From Bacilliculturomica massiliensis (GTDB lineage Bacteria; Bacillota; Clostridia; Peptostreptococcales; Anaerovoracaceae): a DNA stretch of 64,000 nucleotides. The stretch covers positions 731,797-795,796 of the forward strand of contig NZ_LR027602.1 in the NCBI RefSeq assembly GCF_900605495.1, given 5' to 3'. The notes beneath the pieces are model-generated. The model saw only the letters and a list, made by a program, of their open reading frames with translations. It was not told the origin of the DNA and ran no database searches. The position numbers were made by a program, and so were the translations under genes. Positions 27,235 to 35,254 of this stretch are shown piece by piece (position 1 is the first letter of the stretch; each line of letters starts with the position of its first letter).

Positions 27235-27714
27235 TTCTGTTGTCAAGGGGGGGAACTGCGGATGTCGGGGAGGAACACTTCATTTTAGATTGACGCCGAT
27301 CCGCCGCCGGCGCCGGCTGCTGCGGCCTGCCGTGATGTGTGATATAAGCCGGTCTCTTTTCCATACCCGCCCGCCCTGGATCGCCGGGACACGCCACTGT
27401 GGGGATATTCTGCGTGACCGAGCCCCTGCCCAGGCCGCGGACCCTCTTTTCATGCCGGTCCGCCGCTCCGCCGGTGCGCCGCCGGCCGCAGTCCCCGTGG
27501 GGGAAGGCAGACTAGTCCTGTTTCCCAGGCAGAAACATGTCGGCAGGGGGCGCGGGGGCCGTGGGGCGGGGCGGATCGGCTGCCGGTGATCAGATGCTGA
27601 CTCAATGCCAGGCAGACTGGCGTTCACCCGGTGTCTGCATCCGTATCCAGATGACAGCTGATATATCTGGGAGGTTCATTGCAAGAGAGCGCGGAGCGGA
27701 ATAGAGGATCGTGA
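27235..27714. other. Non-coding island with copy A of a GC-rich repeat
   Basis: No credible gene. Positions about 27449-27590 match, in the same orientation, the repeat family at 28990-29409 (shared blocks CCGCAGTCCCCGTGGGG and GCAGACTAGTCCTGTTTCCC). The rest is GC-rich low-complexity sequence open in several frames. Confidence 0.7.
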
Positions 27715-28617
27715 TCAGAGCAGAAAAGCTTTGATCACGGCTTCTACATGATGCATGTCCAGTGCGCCCTCCGGCGTGTCGTACGTCACTATAAGGTTGT
27801 CCCACTGCACGATATGATGTTGCCGGTAAAGCCTGAGCTTTGCCTCCGACTGATTCATATAATCCGCATTTCCTGTGAGACCGAAATGTTCCCAGTAGAA
27901 TATTCTGGAATCCTTTGGGCAAAACACTTCAAAATCCGGATAGAGCTGAATGTCTCCCAGCTGCAGCAGACATTCGTAGCGGTAAGGCAGTCCACTGGCG
28001 TACAGTGCATTGGCGATCACAAGTTCTGATTTTGAGCGGACAAAATCTCCTTTTACTGTTTTGTGAAGCCGCCGGTCCGGGAAACGGGGATTTGTAGCGT
28101 AGGGTTCGCGAAGCCAACGGTCCATCGACGTTATAGCCGATGAGCTGTCAGACAGGCCTGTATGACGTACGGACCGACCCATTAGACGTGACGTTCCTGC
28201 AGAATCCGGCTGCGCCGGCGGCTTTGTTTTCCCGGAAAGGCTTGTCGGGTCCGCTGTTGAAAAGGGAACGCCGGGGGTATTTTCCGTGATTTCGGAGGGC
28301 ACATAGGGACGGTAGCGGCATAGAAAGCGGTGTAGTAATTCTGTGTTTCGTCTCAGAACAGGCAGGCTCTTTTTAATAAACCGCTTTCGCGCCAGCCCTT
28401 CGATCAGAGCTCTATCTGCCGTCGGAGACAAGTACTGTTCCTGGCCTGCCAGATAGCGTCGGTAACGGACCGGTTTGACGATACCTGCAGAAGAAATTGC
28501 TTCACGTTCCATATGAAGCGTACCGGAAGGCAGCTGGCGCAGTTCGTTTTCATATTGCAGAATGAGTTTGGAATAGTAATCCTCCCAGGACTTCAGAGTC
28601 AGCTGCAATTGATCCAT
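27715..28617 (-). CDS. PD-(D/E)XK-like protein of unknown role
   Basis: 300 residues. The N-terminal half is helical and basic (YYSKLILQYENELRQLP, then RKRFIKKSLPVL). Residues about 110-165 are a Ser/Thr/Pro-rich linker. The C-terminal part has nuclease-fold hallmarks: KSELVIANAL (E198), YPDFEVF (D228) and FYWEHFG (E243), but the usual E-x-K lysine is replaced (EHF). Similar proteins occur singly in Clostridia genomes; none is characterised as far as I recall. The gene is bracketed by GC-rich repeats and preceded by element copy 1, and has an operator-like palindrome at its promoter. GAGGTGA precedes the ATG. Confidence 0.75.
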   Translation of the reverse strand: MDQLQLTLKSWEDYYSKLILQYENELRQLPSGTLHMEREAISSAGIVKPVRYRRYLAGQEQYLSPTADRALIEGLARKRFIKKSLPVLRRNTELLHRFLCRYRPYVPSEITENTPGVPFSTADPTSLSGKTKPPAQPDSAGTSRLMGRSVRHTGLSDSSSAITSMDRWLREPYATNPRFPDRRLHKTVKGDFVRSKSELVIANALYASGLPYRYECLLQLGDIQLYPDFEVFCPKDSRIFYWEHFGLTGNADYMNQSEAKLRLYRQHHIVQWDNLIVTYDTPEGALDMHHVEAVIKAFLL

Positions 28618-28668
28618 AATATCACCTCAATAGATTTTTTATCGCCATCAAGCTTAAGTAATAGTGAA

Positions 28669-28716
28669 TTTGTGTTATTTATTTACAATAATAACACAAA
28701 AGGGATGCACATGCAA
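28669..28716 (-). promoter_or_regulatory. Promoter overlapped by an 11-bp inverted repeat
   Basis: Reverse strand TTGCAT (28711-28716), 17-bp spacer, TATTAT (28688-28693). TTTGTGTTATT (28669-28679) and AATAACACAAA (28690-28700) are perfect complements with a 10-bp spacer and cover the -10 box and start region, the position of a repressor operator. Confidence 0.7.
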
Positions 28717-28785
28717 GGGTTAATGTTAATTTATAGAATATAAAGAAATATAAGGGCTGGATCCGGCGCGGCCATATAAAGTCAA

Positions 28786-28954
28786 TAGGCGAAAAAAGCA
28801 AAAAAAATCTGTTTTCACCTATTTTGGGCCTGTTTTGACGATAAAAACATCAAATATCAGAGTAATATAAGCGAAAAACAAAATAAAATTTGATTATCAC
28901 CTAAATTAGTCGCCGAAATAGGTGAAAGTAAAGAAAAAAATAGAAAATTGCTCA
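28786..28954 (+). repeat. 169-bp three-module palindromic element, copy 1
   Basis: Heptamers: TAGGCGA 28786-28792, TCACCTA 28815-28821, TAAGCGA 28868-28874, TCACCTA 28897-28903, TAGGTGA 28919-28925, TTGCTCA 28948-28954. Each module is heptamer, 22 bp, complementary heptamer. Gaps between modules are 46 and 15 bp. Interiors are A/T tracts (eight A in module 1). Same order and spacing as copy 2; copy 3 is inverted. Confidence 0.85.
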
Positions 28955-28989
28955 AGCAACCCGTCCGTGCACCTGCTGACTGTGGCCAA

Positions 28990-29409
28990 ATCATCGCCGT
29001 CCAGCGGTCCGGTCCTTCGCTGCTGGCCGCAGTCCCCGTGGGGGAGGGCAGACTAGTCCTGTTTCCCAGGCAGGAACATTTCAGCAGGGGGCGCGGGGTC
29101 TGCCGGGTGGGGCGGATCGGCGCCTTTTTGCAGGCTGCTGCGGCTTGTGGGACAATCGCCGGTCCGTAGCCAGCCGCAGAACTGCTTTGCTGGTGAGATC
29201 ATGCCGGTCCGCCGCTCCGCCGGTCCGCCGCCGGCCGCAGTCCCCGTGGGGAGGGCAGACTAGTCCTGTTTCCCAGGCAGGAACATTTCAGCAGGGGGCG
29301 CAGGGTCTGCGGGGCGGGGCAGAGCGGCCGCCTTTTTGCAGGCTGCTGAGGCTTGCGGGACAATCGCCGATCCACCTCCGGCCGTAGAACTGCCTTGCTG
29401 GTGAGATCA
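28990..29409 (+). repeat. Tandem pair of about 207-bp GC-rich repeats (copies B and C)
   Basis: Two units begin near 28990 and 29202; the shared ACTAGTCCTGTTTCCCAGGC blocks are 207 bp apart. A truncated third start (ATCATCGCCGCC) follows at about 29407. Copy A lies 1.5 kb away beyond the PD-(D/E)XK-like gene. Each unit contains short inverted repeats (CCCCGTGGGG; TGTTTCC..GGAACA). No reading frame is conserved among the copies, so they are treated as non-coding. Confidence 0.8.
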
Positions 29410-29479
29410 TCGCCGCCCAACCGTCCCGCCTTCCGCAGCAGAACTGTTCTGCCGGGCGGGGCATCACCGCCCCGCCGCA

Positions 29480-29519
29480 GATAAGAAAAGACCGCAGGCT
29501 GCATATGCAGTCCGCGGTC
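29480..29519 (-). terminator. Terminator of the pot operon
   Basis: Reverse strand GACCGC-GGA-CTGCA / TGCAG-CCT-GCGGTC stem followed by TTTTCTTATC. Confidence 0.85.
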
Positions 29520-29535
29520 CAGACCGTCCGGCGTT

Positions 29536-30984
29536 TTATTCCACCATGCGGCGGTATTTTTCTTTTTTCCAGCGTTTGTAGACGCCCTTTCCGATGAAGA
29601 GCCCCAGCACCACGGCGATTGGGGGGAAGCCCCAGGTCAGGAAGGTGCCCTTGGTGGAAAGGACCTGAGTCCAGAGCTGATCCATCAGGAGATTCGTCTC
29701 CTCGGAAAGGTAGCTGAACTGTTCGGTATTTTCCAAAATGGCGTCGTCGGGATAGATGATCGGATTGTTCTTCACCTCGTCGTCCAGCAGCTGGTAGGCT
29801 CCCAGGTTCGGCGTGGAGTATCCGATATACACGATATTGTCGCAGGCCACGTCCGGTTCATTGAGGAAGTTGATGTACATCTCCGCGGCTTCCTTGTTGC
29901 GCGCACCCTTGGGGATGCACACGGAATCCATGAACAGGTTGGTGCCTTCCTTGGGGAAGGCTACGTCGATATCCGGATTGTCCGCCTGCATCAGGGTGGC
30001 TTCGCCGGAGTAGTAGGGACCCATGGCAGCTTCGTTTCCGATGAGCTTGTTGTGCATCTGATCCATGACGTAGGCCTGGACCAGGGGTTTCTGCTCCATC
30101 AGCTTATCCGCCGCCTCACGAAGCTGCTGGGGATCTTCCGTGTTCAGCGAATATCCCAGCATTTTCAGAGTCAGTCCAAAAGCGTCCCGGGAGTTGTCGA
30201 ACATGAGGATCTGATCCTTGTATTTCTCGTCCCAGAGGATTTTCCAGCTGTCGATGGGCTCGGTCACCATTTTTTTGTTGTAGAGAATGGCCACCGTATT
30301 CCAGGCGTAGGGCACGGAGTATACGTTCCCCGGATCGTAGCTGTTGGTATCAAAGCGGGGATCCAGATATTTCGCATTGGGGAAATTGTCATAGTCGATT
30401 TTTTCCAGCATGTCTTCTTTGATCATGCGGGCGATCATGTAGTCGGAGGGGAAGACGATGTCGTAGTTCGTTCCTCCGCTTTTGATCTTCGCGTACATTT
30501 CCTCATTGGTGGCAAAGTTGGTCTGAATGATCTTGATGCCGGTGAGGGCGGTAAATTCTTTGTCGATATCCATCAGGTCGTCGCTGCCGTCGGAGAGGTA
30601 CTCTCCCCAATTGTACACGGACAGTGTAAGCCCGGCGTCGCGGAATCTGCCGTAATACGCTTCGTCATAGGATGGTTCGTAGTTGTCCGGGTCCACGTCG
30701 TTCCAGGCGCCGTCCCCGCCGGCTGCGGACACCAGCGCCGCGTCGGCGCCGCCGGTCAGAACCGATGAGCCGTTCTCTGCCGAACCGGTCTGACTGGATC
30801 CCGCCAGTCCCGCGTCTGAGGAAGCGATGGCTGCCGAGCCTGCGGAAGCGATGGCTGCCGAGCCTGCGGAAGCGGAGACTGCGGGCCCTGCGGCGAAGGA
30901 AACGGCCGGACCTGCTGGAAGGAGGGATACGGCGGAGACCAGTGCGGTCAGGGTCAGAACAATGACCGGCTTACATTTAGTCAT
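29536..30984 (-). CDS. potD: Polyamine-binding protein with C-terminal membrane anchor
   Basis: 482 residues. A signal peptide is followed by a Ser/Ala/Gly-rich tether with repeats such as SAGSAAIAS (about residues 33-95). The PotD-type binding domain spans about 115-440 (LSVYNWGEYLSDG; FPSDYMIARMI; YSVPYAWNTVAILYNKK). Instead of a lipobox, it ends with a hydrophobic helix and a basic tail (PPIAVVLGLFIGKGVYKRWK). It captures spermidine or putrescine for PotABC. The ATG overlaps the potC stop by 8 bases, so translation is coupled. Confidence 0.92.
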   Translation of the reverse strand: MTKCKPVIVLTLTALVSAVSLLPAGPAVSFAAGPAVSASAGSAAIASAGSAAIASSDAGLAGSSQTGSAENGSSVLTGGADAALVSAAGGDGAWNDVDPDNYEPSYDEAYYGRFRDAGLTLSVYNWGEYLSDGSDDLMDIDKEFTALTGIKIIQTNFATNEEMYAKIKSGGTNYDIVFPSDYMIARMIKEDMLEKIDYDNFPNAKYLDPRFDTNSYDPGNVYSVPYAWNTVAILYNKKMVTEPIDSWKILWDEKYKDQILMFDNSRDAFGLTLKMLGYSLNTEDPQQLREAADKLMEQKPLVQAYVMDQMHNKLIGNEAAMGPYYSGEATLMQADNPDIDVAFPKEGTNLFMDSVCIPKGARNKEAAEMYINFLNEPDVACDNIVYIGYSTPNLGAYQLLDDEVKNNPIIYPDDAILENTEQFSYLSEETNLLMDQLWTQVLSTKGTFLTWGFPPIAVVLGLFIGKGVYKRWKKEKYRRMVE

Positions 30985-31786
30985 AGAACCGTCCTCCTCT
31001 CTTTTTCAGTTCCTTTTCCCGTCTGGCGTCGTTGATGTTTACGATGATCAGGACCACCAGAACAACGATAAAGATGATCGTGGAGAGAGCGTTGACCTCC
31101 GGGCTGATCCTTCTGCGCGTCATGGAATAGATGTAGACGGGAAGGGTCTGCCAGCGGTCGCCGCTGACGAAGTAACTGATATTGAAATCATCCAGGGAGA
31201 AGGTGATCGCCATGAGGAAACCTGTCATGACGCCGGGCATGATCTCCGGCAGCATGACCTTGATGAATCCCTGGAAAGGCGTGCATCCCAGGTCCAGCGC
31301 CGCCTCATATATATGGTGGTCCATCTGCCGCAGCTTGGGCATGACGGACAGTATGACGTAAGGCAGATTGAAGGTGATATGGGCGATGATCAGAGTCAGG
31401 AGGCCCAGGTCCACTCCGCACAGCACGAAGAGCAGCATCAGGGAAACACCCATGACGATCTCCGGGTTGACGACTGGCAGATAGGTAAAATTCATCATCG
31501 CCGCCCGGGAGCGCGCTCTCATGCTGTAGATACCGATGGCCGCCGCCGTTCCCAGCAGCGTGGCCACAACGGCGGAGACCGCCGCCACGATCAGGGTGAT
31601 GCTCAGGGCTTTCAGCGCCATGTCGTTGCCAAGCAGCTTTTCATACCAGCGCCAGGAAAAGCCTGCCCAGTGGCTGCGGCTCTTGCTGTCGTTGAAGGAG
31701 AAAGCGATCATTACCAGGATGGGGGCGTACAGGAAGAACATGACCAGAGCGATGTAGCCTCTGGACAGCCAGTTTTTCATTTTCAT
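30977..31786 (-). CDS. potC: Polyamine ABC transporter permease
   Basis: 269 residues with six predicted membrane helices. The permease-ATPase coupling loop lies in EAALDLGCTPFQGFIKVMLPE, shared here as DLGCTPFQGF followed by the conserved proline. It forms the channel with PotB. It overlaps the potB stop by 4 bases (ATGA). Confidence 0.93.
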   Translation of the reverse strand: MKMKNWLSRGYIALVMFFLYAPILVMIAFSFNDSKSRSHWAGFSWRWYEKLLGNDMALKALSITLIVAAVSAVVATLLGTAAAIGIYSMRARSRAAMMNFTYLPVVNPEIVMGVSLMLLFVLCGVDLGLLTLIIAHITFNLPYVILSVMPKLRQMDHHIYEAALDLGCTPFQGFIKVMLPEIMPGVMTGFLMAITFSLDDFNISYFVSGDRWQTLPVYIYSMTRRRISPEVNALSTIIFIVVLVVLIIVNINDARREKELKKRGGRFYD

Positions 31787-32598
31787 ATCAGCATGCCCTC
31801 CTTGCTTTCCGCGTCGTCAAACATGTTGGTGAGGGCCATGCAGATCAGAATGATGACCATGAGCACCAGGGAGAGGGCCGAACCCAGATGGGGGTTGTAG
31901 GCGTTGCCCAGGAACTGCATTTCGATCAGATCTCCGATGAGCATGGTGGAGCCGCCGCCCAGCAGCTTCGAGATGACGAAGGTGGAGACGGAGGGCACGA
32001 ACACCATTGTGATGCCGGTGTTGACGCCGGGCAGGGACAGCGGAATGATCACGTCGCGCATAACAGCGGCCGGCGTGCAGCCCAGATCGCCCGCAGCGTC
32101 GATCAGGGAGTTGTCAATTTTAGTCATAACAGAATAGAGCGGCAGGATCATGAAGGGCAGGTAATTGTAGACCATGCCCAGAACCACCGCGCCTGTGGTG
32201 TTGATCATTTCAAAGGGACCCAGGCCGAAGAGCCCGAAGAACTGGTTGATGAGACCGTTGTTCTCCAGCAGCGTCATCCAGGCGTAAGTGCGCAGGATGA
32301 AGCTCATCCACATGGGAAGCATGACCAGCATGATAAAGGTCCGCTGACGGCTTCCGGTCGATCTGGAAATATGGTAGGCCAGCGGATAGGCGATGATCAG
32401 ACAGATCGCCGTGGCGATGATGGCCAGCCAGATCGAATTAAAAATGACAGGCGCAAAACCAACGGACTGCTGGAAATTTACGGTACTGAAATTGCCCTTG
32501 AGGTCGGTAAAAGCAAAATAAGCCACCAACCCCATGGGTACGATGATAAACAGCGCCATCCACAAAATGTACGGCGATGCGGTTATTTTTGATTTCAT
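31783..32598 (-). CDS. potB: Polyamine ABC transporter permease
   Basis: 271 residues with six predicted helices and the coupling loop [19 protein letters not shown]. Overlaps the potA stop by 4 bases. Its order after potA and before potC and potD is the standard one. Confidence 0.93.
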   Translation of the reverse strand: MKSKITASPYILWMALFIIVPMGLVAYFAFTDLKGNFSTVNFQQSVGFAPVIFNSIWLAIIATAICLIIAYPLAYHISRSTGSRQRTFIMLVMLPMWMSFILRTYAWMTLLENNGLINQFFGLFGLGPFEMINTTGAVVLGMVYNYLPFMILPLYSVMTKIDNSLIDAAGDLGCTPAAVMRDVIIPLSLPGVNTGITMVFVPSVSTFVISKLLGGGSTMLIGDLIEMQFLGNAYNPHLGSALSLVLMVIILICMALTNMFDDAESKEGMLI

Positions 32599-33674
32599 TC
32601 TTCGCCGCCCTCCTGCACGTCGTACTCTTCCTCAGACATCTTGTGCATGATATGAATATCGAAGGGCAGAATGGACAGACCGATCTCTGTACCCGGATCG
32701 TACTGCTGCGTGGTGTGAAGCATCCATTTTACGCCGCCGGCGTCCACGATGTTCTCAAAGTGGACTCCCTTGAAGACGATGGATTCCACTACGCCTGCAA
32801 ACTGACCCTGATCAGGTTCGCTGACCTTCCAGTCCTCAGGACGGATGACCACGTCCACAGCTTCGTCTTTGGCAAAGCCCACGTCGGCGCAGGGAAGACG
32901 CTTCCCTGCAAAAGTGACGTCGTAGTCCGCGTGCATGACGCCGTCCACGATGTTGCTCTCGCCGATAAAGTCAGCCACAAAAGCGTTGACCGGTTCGTTG
33001 TAGATGTCGGTGGGAGTGCCGATCTGCAGGATGTTTCCATCCTTCATGACCACCACCCGGTCGGACATGGTCAAAGCCTCCTCCTGATCGTGAGTAACGT
33101 AGAGGAAGGTGATGTTGGTCTCCTGCTGAATGCGTTTCAGCTCGATCTGCATCTCCTTGCGCAGCTTCAGATCAAGGGCGCCCAGCGGCTCGTCCAGAAG
33201 GAGCACGCGGGGGTGGTTTACCAGAGCGCGGGCGATGGCCACACGCTGCTGCTGGCCTCCGGAGAGCTGGTCGATCTTGCGCAGCTCAAAACCCTTCAGG
33301 TTGACCAGCGCCAGCATCTCCTTTACCAGGGGCCTGCGCTTGTCTTCCGGAATTTTGCTGATCTTCAGACCAAATTCGATGTTTTCATAGACGTTCAGAT
33401 GTGGGAAAAGTGCATACCGCTGAAAGACGGTATTGACATGCCTTTGGTAAGGCGGGATCCCGTTGATTCGTTTGCCGTCAAAAAAAACGTCACCCTCCTT
33501 GGGATTGACAAAACCGCCGATGATCTTCAGCGTAGTCGTCTTTCCACAGCCCGAAGGCCCCAGGAGTGTAACGAATTCCTTGTCGTTGATGTCCAGAGAC
33601 AGGTTTTTCAGCACCTGATCTCCGTCGTACTCAACGGTTACATTGCGTAAGCTGATTAAAGTATTTTTCTGCAT
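32595..33674 (-). CDS. potA: Polyamine ABC transporter ATPase
   Basis: 359 residues. Walker [11 protein letters not shown]-loop, ABC signature [15 protein letters not shown], Walker [13 protein letters not shown] and switch histidine in YVTHDQEEA. The C-terminal TOBE-type domain (about 270-350) is a place for regulation by substrate in this family. First gene of the operon. Its ribosome site AAAGGGGG is paired within the leader (next entry). Confidence 0.96.
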   Translation of the reverse strand: MQKNTLISLRNVTVEYDGDQVLKNLSLDINDKEFVTLLGPSGCGKTTTLKIIGGFVNPKEGDVFFDGKRINGIPPYQRHVNTVFQRYALFPHLNVYENIEFGLKISKIPEDKRRPLVKEMLALVNLKGFELRKIDQLSGGQQQRVAIARALVNHPRVLLLDEPLGALDLKLRKEMQIELKRIQQETNITFLYVTHDQEEALTMSDRVVVMKDGNILQIGTPTDIYNEPVNAFVADFIGESNIVDGVMHADYDVTFAGKRLPCADVGFAKDEAVDVVIRPEDWKVSEPDQGQFAGVVESIVFKGVHFENIVDAGGVKWMLHTTQQYDPGTEIGLSILPFDIHIMHKMSEEEYDVQEGGEE

Positions 33675-33920
33675 ATTGCATCCCCCTTTGCGGATTTAGT
33701 CATGCAGGTTACTTTGGACCTGCGTGGCCCGGAGACTTTTGATACCACGCCCCGCAAAGGGTTTTCACAAGGTGGTACATACGCCTCCGTAATATCCTGC
33801 TCCGGTACCGCGCGAACAGTCTCGATCTTTGAGAAATACACGCTGTATTCCGGCGCCTGGATTTTGCCAGATGCTATAAGTTTACCCGTCCGAATTGACG
33901 GGATACACTTATATAGAGCA
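33675..33920 (-). ncRNA. Structured potA leader, candidate translational switch
   Basis: About 245 transcribed bases. CCGCAAAGGG (plus-strand 33684-33693), which contains the ribosome site, is perfectly complementary to CCCTTTGCGG (33752-33761). The enclosed part forms two adjacent hairpins: GCGTGG/CCACGC (33722-33727 with 33745-33750) and AGGT/ACCT (33706-33709 with 33718-33721), a three-way junction. The loop of the first hairpin (CTCCGG, 33729-33734) can pair with CCGGAG at 33800-33805. The RNA 5' end is a long hairpin (TATAAGT..CCCGTC / GACGGG..ACTTATA, 33874-33914). I do not recognise a known riboswitch class. Confidence 0.55.
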
Positions 33921-33926
33921 AGATTC

Positions 33927-33955
33927 AATATATCGCGAAAAATGGGAAAAGTCAA
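33927..33955 (-). promoter_or_regulatory. Promoter of potABCD
   Basis: Reverse strand TTGACT, 17-bp spacer, TATATT. The start of transcription near 33920 is just before the first leader hairpin. Confidence 0.75.
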
Positions 33956-34026
33956 GGAGTTTGGGGTAAATATCAGAGCGAAAAAAGCGCAGGGCAAAAA
34001 ATGCTGCAAAACAAAGGCGGAACAAT

Positions 34027-34052
34027 TAAAAAAGACGGAAATTTATTCCGTC
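34027..34052 (-). terminator. Terminator overlapping the end of the HTH gene
   Basis: Reverse strand GACGGA / TCCGTC stem followed by TTTTTTA. The stop codon of the HTH gene lies in the loop. It separates this gene from potA. Confidence 0.7.
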
Positions 34053-34387
34053 CTATCCCGTTTGGTATATACAAATTTTACGGTGTCGTAGATGTATTTC
34101 TCATCCTCCACGGAAAGATTATCGATGTAAGGTGCGATCTTATCAATGAACGGATTTTCGGAGGCGGTCACATCCAGATCAAATCTGAGGAATTCAGCGT
34201 AGGAGACATTGAGCCCTTTCAACAGCTTTTCGAGAGTAGAGATCGTCAGGTTTACCTGACCGCGTTCGATCTTGCCCACATAAGCCGGATCCATAGACGC
34301 AGTGAGGGCCAGAGTTTCCTGCGTAAAACCGCGTTTTACACGATATTCCACCAATCGTTTTACTATTGCTGTTCGTAATTCGTCCAT
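34043..34387 (-). CDS. XRE-family HTH regulator
   Basis: 114 residues. N-terminal helix-turn-helix (EYRVKRGFTQETLALTASMD, YVGKIERGQVNLTISTLEKLL). The C-terminal part (about 70-114) is short and acidic with no cupin domain. ATG at 34387 follows CAGGAG with 7 bases spacing. Its place just upstream of the polyamine transporter makes it a candidate regulator of that operon, as HTH genes often sit there; this is inference. Confidence 0.85.
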   Translation of the reverse strand: MDELRTAIVKRLVEYRVKRGFTQETLALTASMDPAYVGKIERGQVNLTISTLEKLLKGLNVSYAEFLRFDLDVTASENPFIDKIAPYIDNLSVEDEKYIYDTVKFVYTKRDRTE

Positions 34388-34705
34388 TGTTCTTCTCCTG
34401 CCCCATATGAAAAAACCCGCCGCCGCGTCAGCGCGGATCGTTTTTAGCATGTCCCGAAATCCCTATAATAACAGGAATCCATGAGACTTCATTTAGCTAA
34501 AATTCTAATCCTTTTTCTGACTTTGGACAAAGCGATATAAAGACTGTAAAACTCAGGTGCTAAAAGGATTGATTTGCGTTAAATCTTGAATTAAAATATA
34601 GAAAGAAGAACATTTGTCGAAAATTGGAGCGCAGATTTTTGTCGAATTATCGAAAAAATGACCGAAAAATCGTTTATAATTAGAGGTGTCAAATGGAGAG
34701 AAGGG
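34388..34705. promoter_or_regulatory. Divergent intergenic region with a TCGA-type inverted repeat
   Basis: AT-rich, no gene. ATTTTT-G-TCGA (34635-34645) and TCGA-AAAAAT (34650-34659) form an inverted repeat around ATTA, and a second TTTGTCGAAAATT lies about 22 bp upstream. TATAAT at 34675-34680 is the likely -10 of the forward gene, though its -35 is poor. An activator or repressor site is probable. Confidence 0.5.
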
Positions 34706-35254
34706 ATGTGTGCAAAAGTGAATTTGAACTTGATCGGAAATTGGACGGGCATTTGTTATTTTGAGAATATCAGGCCATTTTTACCTGAAAATACGATGAA
34801 GCTGACGATCGAGGAACAGGATGGCGAAAACAGGGTAACCGGCATTGTGACTGAGGTCTGTGAGCGGACAGGCGTGGCATCCAGGAAAAATGTGCAGGAA
34901 AATGTATTTCATATCAGAGGTATCTTTAATGAAAACAGCCGGGTTCTCAGAATGGCAGGCGTGTGCGAACGGCAGGACAGGCATATGCGGGAATGCGTCC
35001 TGGAGCTTAAAATGGCGGGAGACGATAAGCTGACAGGTACCTTCACAAATCCGGAAAATTCGGCGGACACCCAGAACGTCATACTGGACAGAGGCGATGT
35101 TCGCCGGGATCTGGAAAAGCTAATGGAAATGGGCAGGATATTTCTTGAAGAATTAAAAAGGCGTGAAAAAACAGTGCCTGTCGATCCAGGCAGTACACGC
35201 GGAAAGGGATCGGAAGTCAGCGGGGAATACGCCGGCAGATCAAATAAGCAGTGA
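34706..35254 (+). CDS. Protein of unknown function, possibly a small beta-barrel
   Basis: 182 residues from ATG at 34706. The -10 at 34675-34680 rules out the earlier ATG at 34658, and GGAGAG precedes 34706. It opens with NLIGNWTGICYF and then alternates short beta strands (KLTIEEQDGENRVTGIVTEV, ELKMAGDDKLTGTFT), a pattern like lipocalin-type or FABP-like barrels, before a charged helical tail. No signal peptide. No family is recognised. Its end overlaps the convergent Gx-transporter gene by 38 bases. Confidence 0.65.
   Translation: MCAKVNLNLIGNWTGICYFENIRPFLPENTMKLTIEEQDGENRVTGIVTEVCERTGVASRKNVQENVFHIRGIFNENSRVLRMAGVCERQDRHMRECVLELKMAGDDKLTGTFTNPENSADTQNVILDRGDVRRDLEKLMEMGRIFLEELKRREKTVPVDPGSTRGKGSEVSGEYAGRSNKQ

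Noticed and set aside
27290-27627. Open frames on both strands in GC-rich repeat copy A
   Set aside because: The frames are not conserved in copies B and C, so coding is unlikely.
28786-28954. CRISPR-like reading of the 169-bp element
   Set aside because: Modules are short inverted heptamers with two different fixed gaps, not identical repeats with equal spacers.
33656-34009. 117-codon reverse frame over the potA leader
   Set aside because: It starts upstream of the promoter and has no ribosome site; the region is better explained by RNA structure.
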